Below are positions 1 through 7,681 of a DNA stretch of 64,000 nt, in pieces (the stretch's first letter is position 1; every line of letters starts with the position of its first letter). Made by a program: the position numbers and the translations under genes. The stretch is from Holophagae bacterium. GTDB lineage: Bacteria; Acidobacteriota; Holophagae; Acanthopleuribacterales; Acanthopleuribacteraceae. The stretch is taken from positions 372,001-436,000 of the forward strand of contig JAJCXM010000004.1 in the NCBI GenBank assembly GCA_029263455.1. The letters are read 5' to 3'. The notes beneath the pieces were generated by a model. That model was not told the DNA's origin. It saw only the letters and a list, made by a program, of their open reading frames with translations, and made no database searches.

Positions 1-2153
1 TCCATATACGGGATTTGCATGGCCATATGCGGGCTGTTACGCCAGGAGGCGCCAATGACGGCAATGGCGCCCTTATCTGGCAAGCGCAGGAATTTCTCGC
101 CTATGGAGTCTGCGCCCGGATGATCGAATGGCGCTGAAAAACAAGTAAAACTCAAGACGATTGGCGTGGCCTTGGTTGGCGCCAATTGGTCAAGGTCGGC
201 AAGGGTGAACAAATCGTGGTTCTTTTTGGGATCTGGTGGACCGGTACGCCAGATGAAACGGCCACCGTGTCCATAAAAATAGACTAGGTATTGACCTTGG
301 TCAAACGCATCCAGTATACGCCTGGTATTGGCTTCGTTACCGGCTTCGGTCGAGTCTGGATAAACTTTGTCCGAAACAAAATCTTTCTCCATCATTTGAG
401 CGACCAGGCGGTCACTTTGTGATTGAAACGATTTCATATCGTTGGTGATCCATAACGCGTTACGTCGCCACGGCCCAACGTTCTTTTGTTCCATGTAACT
501 CAACGTCTTGTCAACAATGGCGCGAACCTCATCCGGTTGCGTGACCGGGAAGCGACCAATCGCAATATCGGGATAAAAATCATTACCATCCACACAGGCA
601 AGACCGCTATCGCTGGCGGAATGCCCACTCGAGTTAAAGAAATCGAGCGTCGGAATTAGGTTACGGGAATTTGAGCGTTCGCCTTCATAAGGCGTACTTG
701 GGATAGAGGCAAGGATTAGGCCCGAATTGCGCGGGTGATCCGCATAATTTTGGTCTATGACCTCAGCGTTTTTCGTGTCCCAACTGGCATCACCCACCAA
801 CAACGCATACCGCGGCGCCGGTTCTTGCCACTGGTGATAGGCATAGCTCATGAATGAACGGATGGCATTTGGATGAATAATGCCATGATTGAAAGCATTG
901 TAGATATCCTGGATATTGACGGCTTTTACAGTCAAGCCGCGTTTTCGATGTGCTTCGATTAATGGTTGGACCGGTTCAAGCAAACGCGGGTGATAGACGA
1001 CGATGTAATCGGCTTGATTCTTCTCATCCCTGAGATCGTTCGCTTCTATTTTCTCGATATGATCGAGTCGGTATAGGTTTTCTTGTGTGCTGGTTGTGAA
1101 CGTTTCTTGGGTAGGTACCTTGAATCTCCAAGCCACGTCTTCCTTATGTTCCCGAGGCGCTTTGACCACGTATTTATGGCCGAGATCCGTGTAAAGTCCT
1201 AGTTCCTTCCCTCGGGTTTCTATCCATTTTTTTTGCCCTATTTTCGCTTCCGAAAGGAAGAATCTATCTTGCCCGATCTGGTTGGCAATCGCGCTCTTCG
1301 GATAGGAAACTTCAAGGCTATTCAGAATGGCCACATCGATCATCCACTTGTCCGCTTTGTCTTTGCGAATAGGAATCTGCAGCGAGATGGTGTTGGCCCC
1401 TTTGTTCAACAACGACACCGGAATGTCACTAACGGCAAAAGAATAAGGCTGCTTACCGTCCCAAAGTTCTTCGCGGATCTTTTTGTCGTTTAAAAACACA
1501 TTCAAGTGATGGTCTTTGACCTCTTGGCCAGGAATACTCGACCAACCTCGCATGTTAAATGTCAGGCTACAAAGGCTGTTACTTGTTTCAAGTAAATCGT
1601 CGAAGTTCAAAGTGACAGAGAACGGCTCTTTGTCATTGCAAGCAAGTTTATGCCAATACCAAATTTCGTGTGCTTCATGGCTAGAACTATTGAACCGCAT
1701 TAATACCGTGTCAACTTCATGATGTTGCTTGGACAAAAACGCTGAATCCAGCAATTCCACATGACCGATCTTGCGTGCCTGTTTGATTTTCGTTTTCGCC
1801 TCTATGCTTGGCGATGTATCGAATTTCAACAGATACACATTGTGAGCTGAGTATTCGTGAAAATGACTGACAGCTCCTTTCAAGGTTTCAGCTCTAAACT
1901 CGAGGCTATCGCCAGGACCGAATTTCGAGCCATCGCTGCTGTTAACCCAGAGCGGCACGCCGTTTCCACCCTGCTCTAATGATATTTTGCGTGCATCCCA
2001 TCGGCCTGCCTCTAAACCCTTTTCCGCCAACGCCTTATAGCTAACTTGATAAATCCCAGGCTTAGACGTTAGTAGCTTAAAAACAGGGGCTTCATCGGCT
2101 CCCATACAGATGGACACACAAAAGAGTCCTAGCAGAATTCGCAAATTAATCAT
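1..2153 (-). CDS. Gingipain-like cysteine peptidase (C25 family), 3' end off window
   Basis: This is one open frame of 717 codons running off the left edge, so the C-terminus is missing. It begins with a signal peptide (MINLRILLGLFCVSICMGA), implying export. Residues from about 25 to 350 are beta-rich and resemble the N-terminal and propeptide-like parts of secreted C25 proteases. The C25 catalytic region follows. The expected His lies in YFYGHGG (His629) and the nucleophile in LSFTCFSAP (Cys671), the dyad order and spacing of the gingipain family. An upstream segment with VVYHPRLLEPVQPLIEAHR and LLVGDASWD also fits C25. In gingipains the dyad cleaves after Arg or Lys; specificity here cannot be read. 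In other bacteria a C-terminal sorting domain often follows, but that part is out of view. The ATG at 2153 was chosen because it opens the signal peptide; its ribosome site is weak, and an in-frame GTG lies further upstream. No frameshift was seen. Confidence 0.88.
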   Translation of the reverse strand, partial: MINLRILLGLFCVSICMGADEAPVFKLLTSKPGIYQVSYKALAEKGLEAGRWDARKISLEQGGNGVPLWVNSSDGSKFGPGDSLEFRAETLKGAVSHFHEYSAHNVYLLKFDTSPSIEAKTKIKQARKIGHVELLDSAFLSKQHHEVDTVLMRFNSSSHEAHEIWYWHKLACNDKEPFSVTLNFDDLLETSNSLCSLTFNMRGWSSIPGQEVKDHHLNVFLNDKKIREELWDGKQPYSFAVSDIPVSLLNKGANTISLQIPIRKDKADKWMIDVAILNSLEVSYPKSAIANQIGQDRFFLSEAKIGQKKWIETRGKELGLYTDLGHKYVVKAPREHKEDVAWRFKVPTQETFTTSTQENLYRLDHIEKIEANDLRDEKNQADYIVVYHPRLLEPVQPLIEAHRKRGLTVKAVNIQDIYNAFNHGIIHPNAIRSFMSYAYHQWQEPAPRYALLVGDASWDTKNAEVIDQNYADHPRNSGLILASIPSTPYEGERSNSRNLIPTLDFFNSSGHSASDSGLACVDGNDFYPDIAIGRFPVTQPDEVRAIVDKTLSYMEQKNVGPWRRNALWITNDMKSFQSQSDRLVAQMMEKDFVSDKVYPDSTEAGNEANTRRILDAFDQGQYLVYFYGHGGRFIWRTGPPDPKKNHDLFTLADLDQLAPTKATPIVLSFTCFSAPFDHPGADSIGEKFLRLPDKGAIAVIGASWRNSPHMAMQIPYM

Positions 2154-2441
2154 CCATTCTGGTAGCGTTCGATCGCTAACGCCTATTGAGACACAGATTG
2201 TAGAAACGATCCCGAGTGAAGTCAAACGGATGAAAATCACTCATTGGGAATACAGACGAGTAAAAAATCCTATTGCATGGCCCCTCGCCACACAACCTTA
2301 AGGGATTCATCTATAATCAATCCACATGCCAATCAACAGATCGATTAAATTTTTTGCAATCTATTGCGGGACAAGCCAAGAGTTGTTCGATAAGGCGTCG
2401 ACAGCTGTGATTTCAACAGTTTCGGTTTGGCTCGAAAAAAC

Positions 2442-3470
2442 ATGACGAATTGGCAGGTAACCTACTCAGAGGCGAGAACACCTTTGGGCGTAGACATTGC
2501 GCAGACCTATCTTTCAGTCAAAGCGGGTTTGCAACGCTTTCAAGACCACCCTAGCCATTTTGAAATCCCAATTGATCACCCTGACGCGCAGGCTGAGCCA
2601 ATGGTTATCTCGCCCATTGCTTGGATGGATCCCGAAGTCGAATTAGCGTCTAAATTTAGGCATCTCTCTCACGACATCATCAAAGACTGGATCAGCCATT
2701 GCGCCCTGACGACGCACAACCTCTCTCAAATAGGCGTTTTTTGCGTGTTACCACCTGCTATGCAGACGGGCATAGATCAGGATTCGCTTTCAAAAGCCTG
2801 GTCACTCTTAGATCTGCCCTCGCCAGCTTGTTTACTAACTATGGAGTCCGATTCGGCGTCCATGTTAAACGCCATCGAACAAGCGATCGCATGGAGCCAA
2901 GGGAAACAGGTACAAGGTTGCCTGATCATGGGCTTTGATAGCTATTTAGGTTCGGATCGCCTTAGTTACCTTGATGAACAACGGCGACTGAAAACGACAC
3001 GCAACCTGGATGGTTTTATTGCTGGCGAAGCCATCTCATTGATTTACATCCAACCTACGGCCCATCCCGCGAAGATTAGTATTACGGCTGTTGCGGCTGG
3101 CGTGGAGTCACAACCCTTCACCAGTGACAAGAACAGCTCAGGTTGCGCTTTAACCGAAGCGATACAAGAGGTTTGGCCAGACGATGCTGAGTTGGATCCA
3201 TGGTCTGATCTCAACGGAGAGTCCTACCGTTTTTATGAATGGGGATTGTCGCAGACTCGCCTAAGTGCCCTAATAAAAGGAACGCTTGGTGAGATTCAAC
3301 ATCCATATGATTGTCTAGGTGATCTGGGAGCAGCGGGTGGCGGCGTGTTATTAGGACTAGCCATTGAACACCTTAAATCGACAACCGAAAACCACGCGTT
3401 GATCTATACCGGTTCAGATAAGGGTGCACGTATAGCCGTTTGTCTAACCAAGAAGTCCGTAAATCGCTAG
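2442..3470 (+). CDS. Ketosynthase-fold protein lacking catalytic residues (pseudo-KAS)
   Basis: A 342-residue protein with the layout of a beta-ketoacyl-ACP synthase but on the short side. Recognisable landmarks are the nucleophile-elbow region at about 135-145 (ESDSASMLNAI, compare DTACASSLHAL), the FIAGEA segment at 192-197 (compare FVPGEGA), a DLNGESYRFYEW segment at 256-267 and CLGDLGAAGG at 291-300 (compare GHxxGAAG). In this alignment Ser138 occupies the nucleophile Cys position, the HGT histidine is replaced within N258-G259-E260, and the second histidine is Asp294. All three condensation residues therefore appear lost, and condensing activity is unlikely. A binding, scaffolding or chaperone role is possible but is inference. 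Similar degenerate KAS-like proteins occur near secretion-associated genes in other bacteria, as I recall. The ATG at 2442 is preferred over an in-frame TTG at 2427. It is divergent from the C25 peptidase. Confidence 0.72.
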   Translation: MTNWQVTYSEARTPLGVDIAQTYLSVKAGLQRFQDHPSHFEIPIDHPDAQAEPMVISPIAWMDPEVELASKFRHLSHDIIKDWISHCALTTHNLSQIGVFCVLPPAMQTGIDQDSLSKAWSLLDLPSPACLLTMESDSASMLNAIEQAIAWSQGKQVQGCLIMGFDSYLGSDRLSYLDEQRRLKTTRNLDGFIAGEAISLIYIQPTAHPAKISITAVAAGVESQPFTSDKNSSGCALTEAIQEVWPDDAELDPWSDLNGESYRFYEWGLSQTRLSALIKGTLGEIQHPYDCLGDLGAAGGGVLLGLAIEHLKSTTENHALIYTGSDKGARIAVCLTKKSVNR

Positions 3471-3496
3471 TCATTCCCTTCATTGAACAAGTAGCC

Positions 3497-3531
3497 AAAA
3501 AAAGAGGAGCTGGCCCTTCGGCACCAGCTCC
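3497..3531 (-). terminator. Rho-independent terminator of the TonB receptor gene
   Basis: A perfect 8-bp stem (GGAGCTGG at 3506-3513, CCAGCTCC at 3524-3531) closes a 10-nt loop. Read on the minus strand it is followed by a run of seven T (A-run 3497-3503). It lies just past the receptor stop codon and may also slow plus-strand transcripts from the ketosynthase-like gene. Confidence 0.85.
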
Positions 3532-3564
3532 CCGCTTTTGATCTCGGTTTGAAATCGTTTTAGA

Positions 3565-6132
3565 TTAGAATTCGTACTTCAAGCGGCCATAGTAGAAACC
3601 ACCATTGAAGCCGAAAGGCGTGAATTGGCTGTAAAGGTTGCCCACACCCGAACGAGCGCCGGCATTTTCGGTTGGGAAAGTGTCAAATAAATTCTGAGCA
3701 CCTAACACAAACGTAACCTTCTTATTCCAGGTATAGCCTAACTCGGTGTCAACGATGTATTCACCGCCATAAGATGCGCCATCTTCAGAATCGAACCAAC
3801 CGTCAAAGAAGCTCAGGCGGCCCATGACACGAAAGCCATCACCTATTTTTTGGTTAGCGCTAAGGTTCCAGCGGTTTTCGGGCAAGGCTTCTTGTAACTC
3901 TCGAATGCGTGTGGCATCAAGGGTATCTGGGTTAAATTGCTTAACATCCGTTTCTGTATGGTTAAAGACCAAACTGAAATTGGTTCGGCCTGCTGCGGCT
4001 ACCGGATTATAGGTCGCCACTAGGTCGATACCAGAAGTTTCGGTTTCGAAATCGTTGGTAAAGAAACGGAAATTGGACAGGTTAGCTGCGCTGGTAACGC
4101 CTTCAGCAAGCAGACTATCCACTTCATCAGGTGTCAACTCAAACAACTGAGTGACGGCCAAGCGATCATCCAGATTGATATTGAAATAATCCATTGTCAC
4201 GGTGAACGGGCCGTTATCATAAACGGCTCCCAGCGTGTAGTTCACTGACTTTTCAGCTTTCAGCGGCTTACCACCGCGAAGCTCTGCCACTCGAGATGAG
4301 GAAGGAATGGTTCCATTATTAACCAGCTCCATCAACACCAAGTCGAACTCGGTCGAGACATTGAATGCGTTCGATTGGCCGGGTGTCGGAGCCCTAAAAC
4401 CAGTGCTCACACTCCCACGCCCCATAAAAAGATCATTGAATCTGAAGCCGGCGGCTATTTTGCCGTTCAGCGTGGTGCCAAAATCTTCAAAGTCTTCGAA
4501 GCGAAGTGCTAGTCCAGTTGTCAGGCGGTCACTGTGATACTCCAGGTCGCCATACACGGCATAGTTACTACGGCTCCAATCGCCAGCAGCTAGGTCGCCA
4601 AATCCAGGGAAGCCGTTAGAAGCGGCACTGAATCCTTGCTCAGCCAAAGGACCAATTTGATAGGAGGCTAGATCGCCAATCCCAATCTCAAATTTTTCAT
4701 CACGATACTCGACACCACCCGCCACGTTAAGGTTAGCGTTGAACGCGTATGAGACGTCAAAGTTAAGGTTTAATTCTTCTTGGGAATACAGGCCCGGGTC
4801 AAAGGCTGTGGGTGAGTCAGGACCCAGCGAAGCATTCACCGTATTGGTAATAAAGAAATCAACTTCGTTGGACCCAGTACTTACGCTAAAGTCCCACGCC
4901 AAACCAGAATCGGCAATGCCCTTAATGCCAGCAACCACAGAGTAGTCCACCACGTCGCCACCAAAATTGGGTGTGAATCCACCAGGAAACACTTCCTGGA
5001 ACGAAAAACAGTCCGGATTGGCCATAACTTCAGCCAATGCGATTGGATCAGGCACGCCATTAACGATCATGACGGTTGGGCAATCACCGGATCCATCTAA
5101 TACGCCATCCCGTGCGTCAACCATGTCACCGATCAATAATGTCTCACCACCGTCACCACTAAATACGGCTGCACGGGTGTTGGGATTACGGAAGTAGAAT
5201 CCACCGGTGACTGTTTTTGTGGCGTAATTCGTTTGGGCATATAGTTTGTTTCCGCCACTTAGCTCGACACCAAAATTACCCCACAGTTTGAGGTCATCTT
5301 CGATTTCGGGTGAGCCCCAAATTTGGGCCGGATCACGAACATTCGTATTACCTGCCGCGATCAAGAATGCCGCATCATCACGCTGCACACTGCGGTCGGT
5401 TGGATCCGTCTGACCATATTCAAAAGTAATATTCGCATAACCATTAGCGGTCAACGGTAAACCAAAATTTCCACTAATTGTATTGGCGCTACCGTCGCCT
5501 TCGAAATAGGAACCTGACTTCAATTCGACACTAGAACCAGAGCGATTCTCTTTCAAAAGGAAGTTCATCACACCAGCAATGGCGTCCGAGCCGTACTGAG
5601 CCGAAGCGCCATCACGAAGAACTTCAACTTGGCGAAGGGCCACTGAAGGGATCGCCGATATGTCCGGGCCCTGTGCGCCATCTGCTACGCCGTTACCCAA
5701 CCAGTAGATAACCGCCGCGCGATGGCGGCGTTTGCCGTTTATGAGGACCAAGCTATGGTCTGGAGCCATGCCACGTAAATTGACAGGACGAACAACGGTC
5801 GCCGCGTCACTAATGGGCTGAGAATTCACATTAAAAGATGGAACCAATGTTCGCAATTGATTACTAAGGTCTGTATCACCCATTTTTACAAAATCTTCGA
5901 CGCCGATGACATCAATGGGAACCATCGACTCCGTGGCCGATCGTGGTTGTGCGCGACTACCGGTCACGACGAATGTTTCATAGATGGCCGTATCTTCTTT
6001 AGCCTTCTCATCGCCTTCAGTAGCCGTTGTCTCGGTTGTTTCCTGCGCCATCAGCACGGTCGTTGACAGCAGGAGTAAAGGGCAGATCAATGCCATGACC
6101 CATAATCGACTTCTTAAACTATTCCAACTCAT
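3565..6132 (-). CDS. TonB-dependent outer-membrane receptor
   Basis: An 855-residue outer-membrane receptor for active uptake of a substrate that cannot be named from sequence. It starts with a signal peptide (to about residue 30, ending near VLMAQE). A plug domain follows at about 50-190 with the landmarks VNLRGMAPDHSLVLINGKR, VEVLRDGASAQYGSDAIAG and VMNFLLKE, then a long beta-barrel ending in aromatic YEF, the usual BAM recognition end. The TonB box is not obvious; IYETFVVTG around residue 50 is the likely site. The ATG at 6132 was chosen because AAGGAG lies 8 nt upstream and it opens the signal peptide; longer in-frame starts have neither. It is monocistronic with its own terminator and is divergent from a metal-cation exporter, which makes a metal or metal-chelate ligand plausible but unproven. 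Confidence 0.93.
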   Translation of the reverse strand: MSWNSLRSRLWVMALICPLLLLSTTVLMAQETTETTATEGDEKAKEDTAIYETFVVTGSRAQPRSATESMVPIDVIGVEDFVKMGDTDLSNQLRTLVPSFNVNSQPISDAATVVRPVNLRGMAPDHSLVLINGKRRHRAAVIYWLGNGVADGAQGPDISAIPSVALRQVEVLRDGASAQYGSDAIAGVMNFLLKENRSGSSVELKSGSYFEGDGSANTISGNFGLPLTANGYANITFEYGQTDPTDRSVQRDDAAFLIAAGNTNVRDPAQIWGSPEIEDDLKLWGNFGVELSGGNKLYAQTNYATKTVTGGFYFRNPNTRAAVFSGDGGETLLIGDMVDARDGVLDGSGDCPTVMIVNGVPDPIALAEVMANPDCFSFQEVFPGGFTPNFGGDVVDYSVVAGIKGIADSGLAWDFSVSTGSNEVDFFITNTVNASLGPDSPTAFDPGLYSQEELNLNFDVSYAFNANLNVAGGVEYRDEKFEIGIGDLASYQIGPLAEQGFSAASNGFPGFGDLAAGDWSRSNYAVYGDLEYHSDRLTTGLALRFEDFEDFGTTLNGKIAAGFRFNDLFMGRGSVSTGFRAPTPGQSNAFNVSTEFDLVLMELVNNGTIPSSSRVAELRGGKPLKAEKSVNYTLGAVYDNGPFTVTMDYFNINLDDRLAVTQLFELTPDEVDSLLAEGVTSAANLSNFRFFTNDFETETSGIDLVATYNPVAAAGRTNFSLVFNHTETDVKQFNPDTLDATRIRELQEALPENRWNLSANQKIGDGFRVMGRLSFFDGWFDSEDGASYGGEYIVDTELGYTWNKKVTFVLGAQNLFDTFPTENAGARSGVGNLYSQFTPFGFNGGFYYGRLKYEF

Positions 6133-6617
6133 GTAGCTCTCCTTTTTTAACCTATTCCTCGCGTTATCAGTTTCCCTGCGTCTCCATAAACTGAGGTCGT
6201 ATGTTTTGAACTGCCATACAGCGCCGTGATCCATGAATGAATATTTCTTGATTTCTTTTCATTAAACAAAAAAACGTTACGGCCACAACTACAATTTGGT
6301 TGTTGCAAAGTTGCCTGCATGCAGATTCGGACCTTTTCTTTTCTAAGATGTTATGAGAATTGTAGAGGATAAATATGTAAATAGACACAAAATGTCGATT
6401 TACATCTGTTTACATCCCCAAATACAGAATCCAAGTGCCCTGGCCGGGGCCATGCGGAATCGGGTTAGAATCCTTTGAATGGAGCGCAACGGACAATTCC
6501 TTTCCATAAATCGCAGAACCGATTAGCGACTTTCGGCTGTTCTCGCTTAACATGTATAGGTACCGCAATATCGCACCTTGTGGTCCGCTACTCAAAGAAA
6601 ATTAAGGATAATTAAAA
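6133..6617. promoter_or_regulatory. 485-bp divergent control region with TTTACAT sites
   Basis: This gap between the TonB receptor and the CDF transporter holds no convincing gene. It contains a perfect inverted repeat ATGTAAAT (6375-6382) and ATTTACAT (6398-6405), with a further direct TTTACAT at 6409-6415, giving three copies of one heptamer within 41 bp. This spacing suggests a regulator binding site serving one or both divergent genes. No clear sigma-70 box pair could be fixed. Confidence 0.4.
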
Positions 6618-7622
6618 ATGGCCACTGGTTCCACAACAGCCGTATACAGCGCGATCATCGGCAACTCGATCGTCATGTGTGCCAAATTCATTGCATTTTT
6701 CGCCACCGGTTCCAGCTCCATGTTGTCTGAGGGTATCCACTCATTTGCCGATGTCTCAAATCAAGCTCTGTTGGCCGTGGGTATCAAACGGTCCGGGAAA
6801 AAAGCGGATAAACGCCATCCTTATGGCTATGTAAGAGAACGGTACATCTGGGCATTGGTATCCGCCGTTGGCATCTTTTTCCTCGGTTGTGGCGTGACTA
6901 TCTATCATGGCATTCACACCTTAATTGAACCTAGAGAACTGGACGACCTAACGCTCGCGTTCTGGGTCTTAGCCTTTGCGTTTGTAGTTGAAGGCGCAAC
7001 CTTGATCCTTGCGATTGTGGCTGTCAATAACGAGGCCGTTAAATCCAAGCAATCATTTATGGAGTATATTCGTCAGGGCTCTGACCCAACGGGTATTGCC
7101 GTCGTACTGGAAGACGGAGTTGCCGTAATTGGGGTATTGGTGGCAGCAGCAGGCCTATATTTGACCCACGTAACCAAAAACAGTACCTGGGACGCAATTG
7201 CAACTCTAATCATTGGGTCACTGCTTGGACTAGTCGCCATTTATCTCACCTATAGAACCAAAGCTCTTCTTGTTGGGCAAGCTATCCCGCTCGTCAGCCG
7301 TCGGCGAATCGTTCAGATTCTGAAAGGCGACCCGATCGTTGATCGTATTTATGACATCAAAACCGCCATCATGGGCGTCGACGATCAACGCTTCAAAGCT
7401 GAGGTTGAATTTGATGGAGCGAAAGTTGCCGAAAAGGCACTTGACCGACAAGAGTTGCATGACTTTTTTGAAAAGGTGACCACACAGGAAGCGTTGCAAA
7501 CGTTCCTAATCGACTACGGAGACTCAGTCATAGAAACGCTGGGTGACGAGATCGACCGCATTGAGGATTTGATCAAAAAGGAACTACCACAACTCAAACA
7601 CATCGATATCGAGGTGAACTAG
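6618..7622 (+). CDS. Cation diffusion facilitator (CDF) metal transporter
   Basis: A 334-residue inner-membrane protein of the CDF family, which exchange protons for Zn2+, Fe2+, Mn2+ or similar cations, usually for export. About six membrane segments span residues 8-215, followed by a cytosolic C-terminal domain. The metal site is visible as the H41/D45 pair in GIHSFADVSNQ (TM2) and as D156 with the E165-D166 pair in TM5. The long TM3-TM4 region and the overall pattern are closest to the SLC30A9-like branch of CDF proteins, an impression rather than a tested assignment. The start has AAGGA about 10 nt upstream. It is followed 60 bp later by a kinase gene on the same strand and lies opposite a TonB receptor. 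Confidence 0.9.
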   Translation: MATGSTTAVYSAIIGNSIVMCAKFIAFFATGSSSMLSEGIHSFADVSNQALLAVGIKRSGKKADKRHPYGYVRERYIWALVSAVGIFFLGCGVTIYHGIHTLIEPRELDDLTLAFWVLAFAFVVEGATLILAIVAVNNEAVKSKQSFMEYIRQGSDPTGIAVVLEDGVAVIGVLVAAAGLYLTHVTKNSTWDAIATLIIGSLLGLVAIYLTYRTKALLVGQAIPLVSRRRIVQILKGDPIVDRIYDIKTAIMGVDDQRFKAEVEFDGAKVAEKALDRQELHDFFEKVTTQEALQTFLIDYGDSVIETLGDEIDRIEDLIKKELPQLKHIDIEVN

Positions 7623-7681
7623 AGCATTGAGCCCCACTGTCATAAGCACCTTTTTCCAATTGACATCGGTCAGCTGAACCG

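Noticed and set aside
1233-1722. Plus-strand open frames opposite the C25 protease
   Set aside because: They have no ribosome site and no recognisable protein pattern, and the minus-strand frame has strong family motifs.
2154-2441. Short open frame at 2110-2301 on the plus strand
   Set aside because: It overlaps the protease start, has no ribosome site and contains no recognisable pattern.
6133-6617. Minus-strand frames at 6167-6388 and 6410-6595
   Set aside because: They lie in the divergent control region, have no ribosome site and show no family similarity.
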